Assembly: GCF_020480685.1 (NCBI RefSeq)
Contig: NZ_JAJAFU010000001.1
Location: 62,001 to 126,000 of the forward strand
Source: Deferrivibrio essentukiensis
GTDB taxonomy: Bacteria; Chrysiogenota; Deferribacteres; Deferribacterales; Deferrivibrionaceae
Direction: 5' to 3'
DNA: 64,000 nucleotides
The notes under the pieces were generated by a model that did no database searches, was not told the origin of the DNA, and worked only from the letters and a program-made list of their open reading frames with translations. This document shows, piece by piece, positions 43,637 through 53,210 of the stretch; positions within the stretch are counted from its first letter, which is position 1, and each line of letters opens with the position of its first letter. Made by a program: the position numbers and the translations under genes.

Positions 43637-44923
43637 ATGCAAGAAAAAAAATCTTTATTACGTATGTACCTGAGCTCAAACTTGCTTTTAAGAATTTTGA
43701 TCGGTTTGATTTTAGGTGCAATTTGTGGTCTTGTTTTTGCTGACAAGTTGATGTGGGTTAAACCATTTGGTGACCTTTTTGTCAGACTTTTAAAAATGAT
43801 AGTTTTACCTGTCGTTATTACTTCATTGGTTGTTGGTGCTGCAAGTATTCACCCTTCAAAACTTGGTAAAGTTGGTATTAAGGTGTTGGTAATTTATTTA
43901 ATTACTTCAGGCTTTGCTGTTGCTATAGGTCTTTTCTTTGGAAATTTGTTCAAGCCTGGTAAAGGGGTAGACCTTGCATCAATCGGCACAGGAGTGGCTA
44001 AGCAGGTTAAAGCGCCAAGCCTTGTTGATACGCTACTTAATGTAGTTCCAACAAACCCTTTTAAAGCGATTGTCAATGGTGATATATTGCCGGCAATTTT
44101 CTTTGCTATGCTTGTGGGGATTGGTCTTGCATATCTTAGAGATAGTGAAGATAGTAGAATAAAAAATGCAGCCGAAACAGTTTTCAATTTTTTTGACGGA
44201 AGTGCTGAAGTTATTTATAAAATAGTTAGGTGGATACTCGAATATGCTCCAATAGGTGTTTTTGCACTTATTTATGTCGTGTTTGCAAAGCAAGGAGCTA
44301 AGGCTTTTGGACCGCTATTGTCAGTTACTGCTACTGTTTATGTGGCACTAATTGTTCACCTTATAATAGTGTATGGAATAATCCTTAAAATCGGAAGATT
44401 TCCATTTGTAAAATTCTTTTCAAAGTCTAAAGAGGCAATCATCACTGCTTTTGTTACAAGAAGTAGTAGTGGCACTCTTCCTGTGACGATGAATGTGGCT
44501 AAAAACCAGCTTGGTATCTCTAAAGGTATATATTCTTTTACCCTTCCTTTGGGTGCAACAATTAATATGGACGGTACTGCAATTTATCAGGGTGTGTGTG
44601 TAATGTTTGTAGCCTTTGCTACTGGAATGGATTTGACCCTTACTCAGCAGGTGACAGTAATAGTTACTGCCGTGCTTGCATCTATTGGTACTGCAGGTGT
44701 CCCGGGTGCCGGTGCAATTATGCTTCTTATGGTGCTAAACTCTGTCGGGTTTGATCTTTCTTCTTCAAGCAGCCCTGTAGCTCTTGCATATGCAATGATA
44801 TTGGGCGTAGATGCGCTTCTTGATATGGGTAGAACAGCACTTAATGTAGCGGGAGATTTGACTTGTACAGCTTCAGTCGCTAAGTTGGAAAATGAAGTAG
44901 ATATGAAAGTTTTGGAAAGCTAA
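43637..44923 (+). CDS. Dicarboxylate/amino acid:cation symporter (DAACS family)
   Basis: The 428-residue protein shows DAACS signatures: [30 protein letters not shown], the serine-rich loop [17 protein letters not shown] (substrate-binding hairpin), [15 protein letters not shown] (helix 7, Na+ and substrate site) and [13 protein letters not shown] (NMDGT and helix 8 residues). It imports glutamate, aspartate or C4-dicarboxylates with Na+ or H+. The Arg of DMGRTALN near the C-terminus resembles the residue that favours acidic amino acids. AGGAGG precedes the ATG. The racemase gene overlaps its stop. Confidence 0.93.
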   Translation: MQEKKSLLRMYLSSNLLLRILIGLILGAICGLVFADKLMWVKPFGDLFVRLLKMIVLPVVITSLVVGAASIHPSKLGKVGIKVLVIYLITSGFAVAIGLFFGNLFKPGKGVDLASIGTGVAKQVKAPSLVDTLLNVVPTNPFKAIVNGDILPAIFFAMLVGIGLAYLRDSEDSRIKNAAETVFNFFDGSAEVIYKIVRWILEYAPIGVFALIYVVFAKQGAKAFGPLLSVTATVYVALIVHLIIVYGIILKIGRFPFVKFFSKSKEAIITAFVTRSSSGTLPVTMNVAKNQLGISKGIYSFTLPLGATINMDGTAIYQGVCVMFVAFATGMDLTLTQQVTVIVTAVLASIGTAGVPGAGAIMLLMVLNSVGFDLSSSSSPVALAYAMILGVDALLDMGRTALNVAGDLTCTASVAKLENEVDMKVLES

Positions 44924-45615
44924 TGAAAAGGCTTGGAATTATTGGTGGTATGGGTCCGGAGGCAACTTCGGACCTTTTTTTGAAAATAATAAGACATACC
45001 CCTGCAAAAAAAGATCAGGAACATATTCCAATTATTATTGATAATTATCCTCAAATTCCTGACAGAACAGCTTTTTTAAAAGGGTTAGGAGAATCGCCCT
45101 TGCCGTATTTATTGGAATCGATTAGAAGGCTTGAAAAGTGTAATGTAGATTATTTATGTATGCCGTGTAATACGGCACATTATTTTTTGGATGAATTGAG
45201 GAAAACGACTAAGATACCTTTTATAAGCATAGTTGAAAGTACGTTAGAGTCTTTGGTAAAATCAAAAAAATCTTACAATAAAATCGGACTTATGGCAACT
45301 GATGGCACTTTTATTGGCAAAATTTACCATAGGGTTTTTGAGAAAGAAGGGGTAAATATTGTAAACTTTAATACTTCAATACAACAAGCAATTATGGACT
45401 CAATATACACACTAAAGTGTGGTAAAAAGGATGAAGCCGTCAAACTATTTATAGAGGTCTTTTCAAAAATAATTGACGAAGGATATGATTGTTTGATAGC
45501 AGGGTGTACCGAAATACCTATTTTATTGCCTTATATAGAAAAATCAAGTATTGACATATATGATGCAACGGAACTACTTGCTCTGAAAGCGGTTGAGCTT
45601 TGTTATAGGGGTTAG
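44923..45615 (+). CDS. Aspartate/glutamate racemase family protein
   Basis: The product begins LGIIGGMGPEATSDLFLKII and has the two catalytic cysteines of the family, in MPCNTAHYF (near residue 82) and AGCTEIPILLP (near 190). This PLP-independent family interconverts L- and D-aspartate or glutamate. At 230 residues it matches aspartate racemase rather than MurI, which has different flanking motifs. Its ATG overlaps the transporter stop (TAATG), pointing to a common substrate. Confidence 0.88.
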   Translation: MKRLGIIGGMGPEATSDLFLKIIRHTPAKKDQEHIPIIIDNYPQIPDRTAFLKGLGESPLPYLLESIRRLEKCNVDYLCMPCNTAHYFLDELRKTTKIPFISIVESTLESLVKSKKSYNKIGLMATDGTFIGKIYHRVFEKEGVNIVNFNTSIQQAIMDSIYTLKCGKKDEAVKLFIEVFSKIIDEGYDCLIAGCTEIPILLPYIEKSSIDIYDATELLALKAVELCYRG

Positions 45616-45618
45616 ATT

Positions 45619-46716
45619 ATGTATGCTTTAGAGTGCTATGGTTGTGGCACAACTTATGATATCAACGATAAAAGATGGAAATGTGATTGTGGCAGTTTTC
45701 TAAATATTAAGTCAGATATAAAATTTGAAATTTCCCTAATAGACAATAAATCGAGTGGACTTTGGCGCTATAGAAGATTTATCCCTATTTTTAACAATGA
45801 GTCTGTCATAACATACGGAGAAGGGTATACACCTATTGTTCAGGAAGAAGTATATGACAAAAAAGTCTATCTAAAATTAGACTATATGTTCCCTTCAGGC
45901 TCTTACAAAGACAGGGGCTCAACTGTTTTGTTAAGCAAAATAAAGGAGCTTGGAATTGATAATGTGGTTGAAGATTCTTCCGGCAATGCGGGGGCTTCAG
46001 TGGCAATGTATTCCGCTAAAGCAGGAGTAAAGGCTGATATATATGTGCCTGAATCTACATCAAAAGGTAAGCTTGTGCAGGTAGAGGCATTTGGTGCGAA
46101 TCTTGTTTTGGTTAAAGGGGACAGAGAGGCTACTACCAATGCAGTTATGTCTGCGGCAAAAGAGAAATACTATGCAAGTCACGTCTGGAATCCTTTTTTC
46201 TTTGAGGGTACTAAGACTTTTATATACGAGATATTTGAACAATTAGGAAATAAATTGCCTGAAAATATTGTAATGCCCGTTGGCAATGGTACACTTTTGA
46301 TAGGCGCTTATATCGCATGTAAAGAGCTTTTGAAAAGTGGTTATATAGACAAATTTCCAAAATTTTATTGTGTGCAATCTGAAAATTGTGCACCCCTTTT
46401 AGAAGTGCTTGAAGGTAATTACTGTGAATATAGTGAAACTATTGCTGAAGGGATTGCCATCAAAAAACCCCTCAGACTAAATCAGATGGCAGAGATAATA
46501 ACAGAAACCGGCGGGACTGTTGTTACTGTTTCAGATAGTGATGTCAAATCAGCTTTAAAAGAAATTATGAAAAAAGGTTATTTTATTGAGCCTACTTCTG
46601 CTTCGGTTATTGCAGCTTTAAAGGATATTGATGTTAGAGAGTCAGCGGTTGTAGAGCTTACAGGGGTAGGGCTAAAGGCAACTGAAAAGATTGGAGAGAT
46701 AATAAAAAAGCATTGA
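45619..46716 (+). CDS. Threonine synthase-like PLP enzyme with N-terminal zinc ribbon
   Basis: A 4-Cys ribbon (ECYGCG at 5-10, KCDCG at 21-25) precedes a fold-type II PLP domain: YGEGYTPIV, PLP lysine in SGSYKDRGSTVLLS, EDSSGNAGASVAMYSAKAG, the phosphate loop PVGNGTLLIG. This is the architecture of group-II threonine synthase (ThrC), which uses O-phosphohomoserine. The usual phosphate-binding context is somewhat divergent and it sits with an acidic amino acid transporter and racemase, so another amino acid substrate (for example a hydroxy- or D-amino acid) is possible. Confidence 0.82.
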   Translation: MYALECYGCGTTYDINDKRWKCDCGSFLNIKSDIKFEISLIDNKSSGLWRYRRFIPIFNNESVITYGEGYTPIVQEEVYDKKVYLKLDYMFPSGSYKDRGSTVLLSKIKELGIDNVVEDSSGNAGASVAMYSAKAGVKADIYVPESTSKGKLVQVEAFGANLVLVKGDREATTNAVMSAAKEKYYASHVWNPFFFEGTKTFIYEIFEQLGNKLPENIVMPVGNGTLLIGAYIACKELLKSGYIDKFPKFYCVQSENCAPLLEVLEGNYCEYSETIAEGIAIKKPLRLNQMAEIITETGGTVVTVSDSDVKSALKEIMKKGYFIEPTSASVIAALKDIDVRESAVVELTGVGLKATEKIGEIIKKH

Positions 46717-46777
46717 TTGACAGTTTGTTAATGCTTTATCCTTTTATTGAAAGCGGCTTGTGCCTGCAGTTATTGTC

Positions 46778-46805
46778 TTGATTAGTTTGATAATTTTGCT
46801 ACTAT
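46778..46805 (+). promoter_or_regulatory. Candidate promoter abutting the GerMN-like gene
   Basis: TTGATT (46778-46783), 16 bases, TACTAT (46800-46805), then only 6 bases to the ATG at 46812. No Shine-Dalgarno is present in that gap, again suggesting a leaderless message. Confidence 0.45.
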
Positions 46806-46811
46806 ATCTTT

Positions 46812-47243
46812 ATGAAAAGAATATCAATTATTTTAATAATATTATTACTTTTTTTAGTATTACTTTTTATCTCTTTATATAAAATTCCCGTTTTTGTAGG
46901 TGATGATAAATTTGGCTATACTTACGTATTGGTAAGCCCTTTTAACTCTGATGAGAATAAAATTCTTTTTTTATTGCAAAAACTTTCTGCACTATCAGAA
47001 TCAGAAACTGAATTTGATAAAATAATGACTTTTCAAAAAGTTGTTATTCAAGGTGATGTGCTCCGTATTTATATGTCGGGAGAAAGTGAAGCATCTTCAA
47101 GTTACAATGAAATGAGGATGATAGAGCAATTAAAAGAGCTGATAAGAAATAATTTTGACTATATAAAAAAAATGTTTATTATTGACGATGGCAAGATATT
47201 TAAACATATAGATGTTAGGTTTCCAATAATTATTGAAGATTAA
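46812..47243 (+). CDS. Membrane-anchored GerMN-like domain protein
   Basis: One membrane helix (MKRISIILIILLLFLVLLFI) precedes a 120-residue domain whose order fits GerMN: YTYVLVSPFN start, IYMSGESEASSS, then EMRMIEQLKELIRNNFDYIKKMFIIDDG. GerMN domains are often encoded just upstream of rph next to an N-acetylmuramoyl-alanine amidase in related lineages, and rph follows here by 9 bases; a cell-envelope role is inferred from that. The assignment is by pattern, not by strong motif. Confidence 0.65.
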   Translation: MKRISIILIILLLFLVLLFISLYKIPVFVGDDKFGYTYVLVSPFNSDENKILFLLQKLSALSESETEFDKIMTFQKVVIQGDVLRIYMSGESEASSSYNEMRMIEQLKELIRNNFDYIKKMFIIDDGKIFKHIDVRFPIIIED

Positions 47244-47252
47244 GGGGTTTTT

Positions 47253-47987
47253 ATGAGGAAAGATGGTAGAAATTTTGATCAGATGAGAGAGATTAGAATT
47301 GTTAAGGACTATATAATATATCCTGAAGGGTCAGTATTGATAGAATATGGTAATACTAAGGTAATCTGTAATGTAACTGTTTCTGAAGGTGTGCCACCAT
47401 TTTTGAAAGGCTCTGGCTCAGGGTGGGTAACAGCTGAATATCAAATGCTTCCACGCTCGACCCATCAGAGAAGTTCAAGAGAGGCTGTAAAGGGCAAATT
47501 GGGTGGTAGGACACAGGAAATCTCAAGGCTTATTGGTAGAAGTCTTAGAGCAGCTGTGGATATGTCAAAGCTTGGAGAAAGGACTTTGGTAATAGATTGC
47601 GATGTAATTCAAGCTGATGGCGGCACGAGGACTGCATCTATTAGTGGCGCATATGTGGCTTTGAATCTCGCAATCAATAAGCTTTTAAAAGAGGGTGCGT
47701 TGGAAGAGAGTCCGATTGTAAATCAGGTATGTGCGGTAAGTGTTGGTATTTTAAATGATGAAGTCATACTTGACCTTGATTATGATGAGGACTCAAATGC
47801 TGAGACTGATCTTAATATAGTGGCAACAGCTGACGGAAGAATTATTGAAATTCAAGGCACAGCTGAAAAGGAGCCTTTTGATCTTGGAAAACTTAACAAA
47901 ATGGTTGAAATGGGGCTAAAGGGGATAAAGTTTATTGGTGAGGTTCAAAATAAAGCTTTGGGAATAGAATGTTTAAAATCTTATTAG
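47253..47987 (+). CDS. rph: Ribonuclease PH
   Basis: A phosphorolytic 3'-to-5' exoribonuclease that trims tRNA 3' ends. It begins [16 protein letters not shown] and contains [66 protein letters not shown] and [18 protein letters not shown]. At 244 residues it is full length. Its end overlaps rdgB by 19 bases. Confidence 0.97.
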   Translation: MRKDGRNFDQMREIRIVKDYIIYPEGSVLIEYGNTKVICNVTVSEGVPPFLKGSGSGWVTAEYQMLPRSTHQRSSREAVKGKLGGRTQEISRLIGRSLRAAVDMSKLGERTLVIDCDVIQADGGTRTASISGAYVALNLAINKLLKEGALEESPIVNQVCAVSVGILNDEVILDLDYDEDSNAETDLNIVATADGRIIEIQGTAEKEPFDLGKLNKMVEMGLKGIKFIGEVQNKALGIECLKSY

Positions 47988-48562
47988 CTACCAAAAATAA
48001 ACATAAAGTCAGAGAAATATCCGATATACTTAAAAGTAGAGCTACCGTTGTTTCCGCTTTTGAAGAGCTTAATATATATGATGATATAAAAGAAATTGGT
48101 AAGACATTTGAAGAGAATGCATGTATTAAGGCGCTATATATATCAAAATTTGCAGATGATTACGTGATTGCTGATGATTCAGGCTTGGAAGTGTATGCAT
48201 TGGGAGGACGTCCCGGGGTTTTCTCAGCAAGGTTTGCCGGTGAAAATGCTACCGATGAGGAGAATAACAAAAAGCTTCTAAAAGAGCTTGAGAATATAGA
48301 CGACAGAAAGGCTCGCTATGTATGTGCTATTGCTTTAGCAAAAAAAGGCAAAATTATTGAAGTTTTTACTGGAGAGCTGAAGGGTGAGATAGGAGTTAAT
48401 CCTAAAGGGGATAATGGCTTTGGCTATGACCCTATTTTTGTCCTTAAAAATGGTAAAACAGCCGCTGAAATATCTCCTGAAGAAAAGAATAAAATTAGCC
48501 ACAGGGCAAAGGCATTAAAGAAAATGGAAAAATATTTTAGAGATTGGGGTGATAGATTATGA
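47969..48562 (+). CDS. rdgB: XTP/dITP diphosphatase
   Basis: The enzyme removes non-canonical purine triphosphates. It has [14 protein letters not shown] at the start, [15 protein letters not shown], the catalytic [23 protein letters not shown], and [11 protein letters not shown]. At 197 residues it is typical. The rph-rdgB pair is a common arrangement. Its 3' end overlaps aroK by 4 bases. Confidence 0.96.
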   Translation: MFKILLATKNKHKVREISDILKSRATVVSAFEELNIYDDIKEIGKTFEENACIKALYISKFADDYVIADDSGLEVYALGGRPGVFSARFAGENATDEENNKKLLKELENIDDRKARYVCAIALAKKGKIIEVFTGELKGEIGVNPKGDNGFGYDPIFVLKNGKTAAEISPEEKNKISHRAKALKKMEKYFRDWGDRL

Positions 48563-49065
48563 GCTATGAGAAAAATATATACCTTGTTGGTTTTATGGGG
48601 GCAGGTAAGAGTACTGTTGGCAGAGCGTTGGCAGATAAGACCGGGAAGATTTTTAAGGATTTGGATGATATTATAGAAGAGCGGGAAAATAAAAAGATAG
48701 TAGATATATTTGAAGAGAAAGGGGAAGAATATTTTAGAAGATTAGAGTCTGAAGTTATAGAAGAAGTCAGTAAAAGTAAAAATTATGTTGTTGCCACAGG
48801 TGGAGGCGCAATTGTAAATCCTACAAATTTTCAAAAATTAAAAGAAAGTGGTGTGCTGATAAGCTTGGCAGCAAGTCCGGAAGCTATCTATGAAAGGGTG
48901 AAAGATTCAAAAGATAGGCCACTCCTTAATGTGGAAAATCCTATTGAAGAGATCAAAAGGATGATGTTTGAAAGAGCGTATTATTACATAAAATCTGACC
49001 ACATTATTGAAACAACGGATAGAAGTATTGAGGAGATAGTTGAAGAGATTTTGGAGCTTATTTGA
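48559..49065 (+). CDS. aroK: Shikimate kinase
   Basis: It phosphorylates shikimate at the 3-hydroxyl. The P-loop GFMGAGKSTVG is at residues 11-21, then DLDDIIEERENKKI, the shikimate site EEYFRRLESEVI, GGGAIVNPTN, and the lid DRPLLNVENP. At 168 residues it is normal. It is followed directly by aroB, as in many bacteria. Confidence 0.96.
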   Translation: MSYEKNIYLVGFMGAGKSTVGRALADKTGKIFKDLDDIIEERENKKIVDIFEEKGEEYFRRLESEVIEEVSKSKNYVVATGGGAIVNPTNFQKLKESGVLISLAASPEAIYERVKDSKDRPLLNVENPIEEIKRMMFERAYYYIKSDHIIETTDRSIEEIVEEILELI

Positions 49066-50117
49066 TGAAAACCGTAAAAGTTGATTTAAGGAAAGAGATA
49101 GATAATTCTTACGAAATTTTAATCGGTTCAGATTTTATTAAAGGTATTTTAGCTGATTTTGATCCTAATGCTACCTTTTACGTGATAGATAAAAACGTTT
49201 TTAATCTGTACCCTTTTCTGCGGGAGTTAAAAAATAAATATATATTTGAGACAAGTGAAAAAAGTAAGAATATTAATTCGGTTGCGGAAATATTAAACTT
49301 TCTTAAAAACAGTAACTGTCTTAGGGATTCTAAGTTGGTAGCCGTTGGAGGTGGAATAATAGGTGATGTGGCAGGGTTTGCTGCATCTATTTTTATGAGA
49401 GGGATAGATTATTATCAGGTTCCTACTACCTTATTATCTATGGTTGACAGCAGTGTAGGTGGTAAGACCGGTGTCAACTTAGGGGATACCAAAAATTTGG
49501 TTGGTAGTTTTTATCAACCTAAAGCTGTTTATATTGATATGAAATTCTTAAATACACTAAGTTTTGAAGAGTATAAAAACGGTTTGGCGGAAGTTGTAAA
49601 GTATGCAGTTATGTTTGACGAATCGTTTTATAATATGCTTATTGAGAATTATGCAGAAGTAGAACAAAGAGGTAACATTCTGCAAGATATTATTTTAAAA
49701 TGTTGCCAAATAAAGGCCGACGTGGTTAAAGAGGATGAAAAAGAGAAAGGGAGAAGAATGCTTCTTAATTTTGGTCACACTTTTGGTCATGCAATAGAAG
49801 TGGATTCTGAACATAAGATTAAACATGGGTTTGCCGTTGCAACGGGCATGTATTTGGAAACGCTTTTTGGTCAATTTATGAAGCAAGTTGATAGTGATGT
49901 TACAGATAAGATAAGAATCATATTGGAAAGGTACGGTTTTGAGTTAAATTATAAATACCTTGACGAAGAGAAGTTTATAGGTGCTATAGCTATGGATAAA
50001 AAAGCACGGCAGAGTGGCGTCGTACTTGCCTTGACACAAAAAGTCGGCTCTGGTATGCTTTTAAAAGGGGTAGAATTGAATTTTATTAGGGAATTTTTTG
50101 TTTCCTTAAGGAGCTGA
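49065..50117 (+). CDS. aroB: 3-Dehydroquinate synthase
   Basis: AroB cyclises DAHP with NAD and a metal. Landmarks are VAVGGGIIGDVAGFAASIFMRG, VPTTLLSMVDSSVGGKTGVN, KNLVGSFYQPKAV, the metal-binding NFGHTFGHAIE, and DKKARQSG. I take ATG 49065, which overlaps the aroK stop and is 8 bases after GGAG, rather than TTG 49062. Length 350. Confidence 0.96.
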   Translation: MKTVKVDLRKEIDNSYEILIGSDFIKGILADFDPNATFYVIDKNVFNLYPFLRELKNKYIFETSEKSKNINSVAEILNFLKNSNCLRDSKLVAVGGGIIGDVAGFAASIFMRGIDYYQVPTTLLSMVDSSVGGKTGVNLGDTKNLVGSFYQPKAVYIDMKFLNTLSFEEYKNGLAEVVKYAVMFDESFYNMLIENYAEVEQRGNILQDIILKCCQIKADVVKEDEKEKGRRMLLNFGHTFGHAIEVDSEHKIKHGFAVATGMYLETLFGQFMKQVDSDVTDKIRIILERYGFELNYKYLDEEKFIGAIAMDKKARQSGVVLALTQKVGSGMLLKGVELNFIREFFVSLRS

Positions 50118-50118
50118 T

Positions 50119-51354
50119 ATGGACGAAAGCCAAAAATCAAGATATTTAAGAGATATCGAATACTTTTCAAAAAAATTAGAGGAAAATCCCAAGTCTAAAG
50201 TTTTTATGCCTTTGGCTATGGCATACTTAAAGCTTGAAAAGTATGATGAAACAATTGAGATTTGCACAAAAGGATTGGATAACAATCCGGATTATATCGC
50301 TGCAAAGACAATTCTTGCTCAGGCTTTTTTAGGAAAAGGTATGCTAAATGAAGCAAAGGGACTTCTTTTGGAAGTTGCCACCTTTTCAAAAGATAACCAT
50401 AGGGCTAACAAACTTCTTGGTGAAATTTATAGAGCCGAAGGAAATGTAGAGAAGGCAATCTACTATTATAGAACAGCATCTATGAATTCACCTGAAGATT
50501 TGGAATTAAGAAGGCTTATTGAAGAATTGGCAATGACTGTAGATGCTACCCCTAAAGGGTTGGACGATATCACGGATGAAAAACCCGACACTGAAGAAGT
50601 ATCTTTAAAAGAGGAAACTGATGAAGAGCCATCCGATTTAACTGAAGTAGCCGAAGACCTTGCGGATGAAGTTATCGAAGATATAAAGAGAGGGGAAGAA
50701 GCAGATATAGATATTTTTGAGGTTGAGGCTCAGCTTGAAGAGCTTATAAATGAAGGGGAGTATGAGAAAGCCTTAGAATATGTGAACGAAAAGCTTCAAT
50801 TTAATCCTGATTTGTTAAATAAAAAAGTTGCGGAAATAAATGCTTATTTGCACAAGGAGAATGTTGCGCAGGAAGAAATATTGGTGCCTGAAGAGTCTCT
50901 AAATGAAATAGAAGGATTAGAGGAAATAGGGGATTTAAACTTAGATGTTGAGCCACTTGATAAAATTGAAGACTTCACAGCAGATGAACAGTTGGATTTT
51001 GCAGAAGAGAAAGTGGTAGAAGAAGAGCTTGGTTTAGAAGAGGGGTTAGTGCTGAATGACCTTGAGCCCGAAAGTAAGCCTGAAAGTGAGTCCGAAAGTA
51101 AATCTGAAGACATGACTGTTAGGGATACTGGTAGCTATTCTGGTTATGGAGATAAAAGTGAAACAGAGGAAAATTTTGAAGATGTCAAGTCTGAGGACGC
51201 TACAGAAGATAAACTAACCGAGAGTGAACTTGACGTTGATTTTGATAAAAAGCTTGAACAACTTGAGCCTGTTAATCCTAACATGGAAGCAATTGAGAAG
51301 CTTGAAAATTGGCTTGAAAATATCAGCAAAGTAAAAGAGAAGAGAAATGTTTGA
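50119..51354 (+). CDS. TPR protein with long acidic C-terminal region
   Basis: Residues 1 to about 145 hold tetratricopeptide repeats (SKVFMPLAMAYLKLEKYDETIEI, YIAAKTILAQAFLGKGMLNEA, NRANKLLGEIYRAEGNVEKAIYYY pattern). Residues about 150-390 are very rich in Glu and Asp with Ser (SEDMTVRD, ESESKSED), probably disordered, with a short TPR-like break near 205-240 (LEELINEGEYEKALEYV). No signal peptide. The start is 1 base after aroB and its end overlaps a roadblock gene by 8 bases, so the pair may work together. Confidence 0.85.
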   Translation: MDESQKSRYLRDIEYFSKKLEENPKSKVFMPLAMAYLKLEKYDETIEICTKGLDNNPDYIAAKTILAQAFLGKGMLNEAKGLLLEVATFSKDNHRANKLLGEIYRAEGNVEKAIYYYRTASMNSPEDLELRRLIEELAMTVDATPKGLDDITDEKPDTEEVSLKEETDEEPSDLTEVAEDLADEVIEDIKRGEEADIDIFEVEAQLEELINEGEYEKALEYVNEKLQFNPDLLNKKVAEINAYLHKENVAQEEILVPEESLNEIEGLEEIGDLNLDVEPLDKIEDFTADEQLDFAEEKVVEEELGLEEGLVLNDLEPESKPESESESKSEDMTVRDTGSYSGYGDKSETEENFEDVKSEDATEDKLTESELDVDFDKKLEQLEPVNPNMEAIEKLENWLENISKVKEKRNV

Positions 51355-51703
51355 CAAAATATTAAAATTTATTGCCTCTTCTGTTAAAGGGGTGAAAGTT
51401 TTGGCGATATTTGATAGAGATGGAATAATAGTAAGTAAACTTGACAATAAAGAAAGGACAGCTGAAGAGATAGCTGCAGAGTTTTCTTCAGTTTTAAAAT
51501 ATATTGATAAAGTTACCACCTTTCTTATTACGGGAAAGATGGAAAAAATGTATATAGATTGCGATACGGAAGGGTTTTACTTGCATAAAATTAATAACTA
51601 TTACTACCTTGTTGCTGTAATTGATAAAACAACTATTTTAGGGAAATTGAAATATGTTGTTACCTCACTGGAGCCAAAGTTTAAAAAGGAGCTGGACTTT
51701 TAA
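51347..51703 (+). CDS. Roadblock/LC7-like small protein
   Basis: The 118-residue product fits a roadblock/LC7 fold: IASSVKGVKVLAIFDRDGIIVS, AEEIAAEFSSVLKYID, FLITGKMEKMYIDC, GFYLHKINNYYYLVAVID. Such MglB-like proteins often act on small Ras-like GTPases, but no GTPase gene is adjacent. It lies between a TPR gene and aroQ, overlapping both. Confidence 0.72.
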   Translation: MFDKILKFIASSVKGVKVLAIFDRDGIIVSKLDNKERTAEEIAAEFSSVLKYIDKVTTFLITGKMEKMYIDCDTEGFYLHKINNYYYLVAVIDKTTILGKLKYVVTSLEPKFKKELDF

Positions 51704-52131
51704 TGAAAAGGGTGCTTGTTATAAATGGACCGAATTTAAATATGCTCGGTCAGCGTGAACCATCGGTTTATGGCAATACTACGTACGAAGAGCTTGTGTC
51801 GATTATAAAGAATCATTGTGAGAGTAAAAATATATATGTAGAGGTTTTTCAGTCTAACCATGAGGGTGATATTATTGAAAGGATTCATAAATCTAAAGAT
51901 TTTGATGCATTAGTAATCAATGCGGGTGCCTATACACATACGAGCATTGCCATAAGGGATGCACTTGCTGCAGTAAATATACCGTTTATAGAAGTGCATA
52001 TATCAAACATTTACAAAAGAGAAACTTTTAGACATAAATCTATGTTATCGGACTTGGCTGTAGGGCTTATAACAGGTCTTGGAATACGTGGTTATCTATA
52101 TGCAATAGACTACTTTGCGGATATTAATTAA
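51703..52131 (+). CDS. aroQ: 3-Dehydroquinate dehydratase, type II
   Basis: The product begins VLVINGPNLNMLGQREPSVYG with the catalytic Tyr, then FQSNHEGDIIERIH, INAGAYTHTSIAIRDAL and EVHISNIYKRETFRHKS with the catalytic His. At 142 residues it is the normal type II form. With aroB and aroK it gives three shikimate steps in this cluster. Confidence 0.97.
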   Translation: MKRVLVINGPNLNMLGQREPSVYGNTTYEELVSIIKNHCESKNIYVEVFQSNHEGDIIERIHKSKDFDALVINAGAYTHTSIAIRDALAAVNIPFIEVHISNIYKRETFRHKSMLSDLAVGLITGLGIRGYLYAIDYFADIN

Positions 52132-52147
52132 TCTTTTGAGGTAAATA

Positions 52148-53197
52148 ATGGAAAAATTGAATACCCTTTTTAAGCAGCTTGAAAATCAAGGTATGCTTCC
52201 CTATTTTGTGACCAATCTTTCGCATATATACTATTTATCTAACTTTACAGGGTCAACCGCTTATATACTCATTGATGAAAATGGGTTTGAGTTTATAACT
52301 GACGGAAGGTATAAGAATCAAATAGAGAATGAAATAGATAAAGCTTTCAAGAGAGTGATTGTCGAAAACTACAATAGACATTTTGAAAAAATTGCTGAAA
52401 GATATAAAAAAATGTATGTAGATTTTAAAACGCCTCTGGATTTATATACGAAACTGAAGAAAAATTCAGATGTTATTGTTGACTTAAATGATATTATTGG
52501 GCAGTTAAGGCTGGTTAAAAGTGAAAATGAAATCGCTGTCATAAAAAAAGCATATGAAATTGCTGCAGGGGCATTTACAGATGCAATAAGTGAGTTTCAA
52601 TTTGGTGAAACTGAAAATGTATGGGCAGCAAAGTTAGAATATAATATGAAAGTCAGGGGTGCAAGAAGGCCCAGCTTTGATACAATCATTGCATCTGGGC
52701 ATAGAGGAGCTTTGCCACACGGTATAGCATCTGGTAAGAAAATAGATTTAGCTGAGCCCGTGATTGTCGATTATGGTGCTTTTATAAATTATTGCAGCGA
52801 TATTACGAGGATGATTTATAGCGGTAATGATAAAGAGGTGCTTGAGATTATTGATATTGTAAATAGTGCCAGGATGTTGGCAATTGAAAGTATTAGAGAG
52901 GGGAAGAAAGCTTGCGAAATAGATGCGATTGCGAGGGATTTTATAGAAAAGAAAGGGTATGGGCAGTTTTTTAACCATGGACTTGGCCACGGGGTAGGGA
53001 TTGATGTGCACGAAAAACCGTCATTAAACCCATTTGATGAGACAGTTTTAAAGGCAGGTATGATTATAACCATTGAGCCGGGCATATATTTTGAAAACAA
53101 TTTTGGTGTAAGGATTGAAGATACCGTTTTAGTAACTGAAAATGGTTGTGAAATTTTAAGCTCTATGTTAGAGAGACATTTTTATAAAATAAATTAG
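52148..53197 (+). CDS. pepQ: Xaa-Pro aminopeptidase (M24 family)
   Basis: A creatinase-like N-domain (residues 1-120, with FVTNLSHIYYLSNFTGSTAY) precedes the pita-bread catalytic domain. Metal ligands are visible: DYGAFINYCSDITRM (two Asp), NHGLGHGVGIDVHE (His), ITIEPGIYF and VRIEDTVLV (two Glu). It cleaves N-terminal residues next to proline. It precedes efp, a widespread gene order. pepP would be an equally fair symbol. Confidence 0.93.
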   Translation: MEKLNTLFKQLENQGMLPYFVTNLSHIYYLSNFTGSTAYILIDENGFEFITDGRYKNQIENEIDKAFKRVIVENYNRHFEKIAERYKKMYVDFKTPLDLYTKLKKNSDVIVDLNDIIGQLRLVKSENEIAVIKKAYEIAAGAFTDAISEFQFGETENVWAAKLEYNMKVRGARRPSFDTIIASGHRGALPHGIASGKKIDLAEPVIVDYGAFINYCSDITRMIYSGNDKEVLEIIDIVNSARMLAIESIREGKKACEIDAIARDFIEKKGYGQFFNHGLGHGVGIDVHEKPSLNPFDETVLKAGMIITIEPGIYFENNFGVRIEDTVLVTENGCEILSSMLERHFYKIN

Positions 53198-53210
53198 TTG
53201 AGGTGATTAG

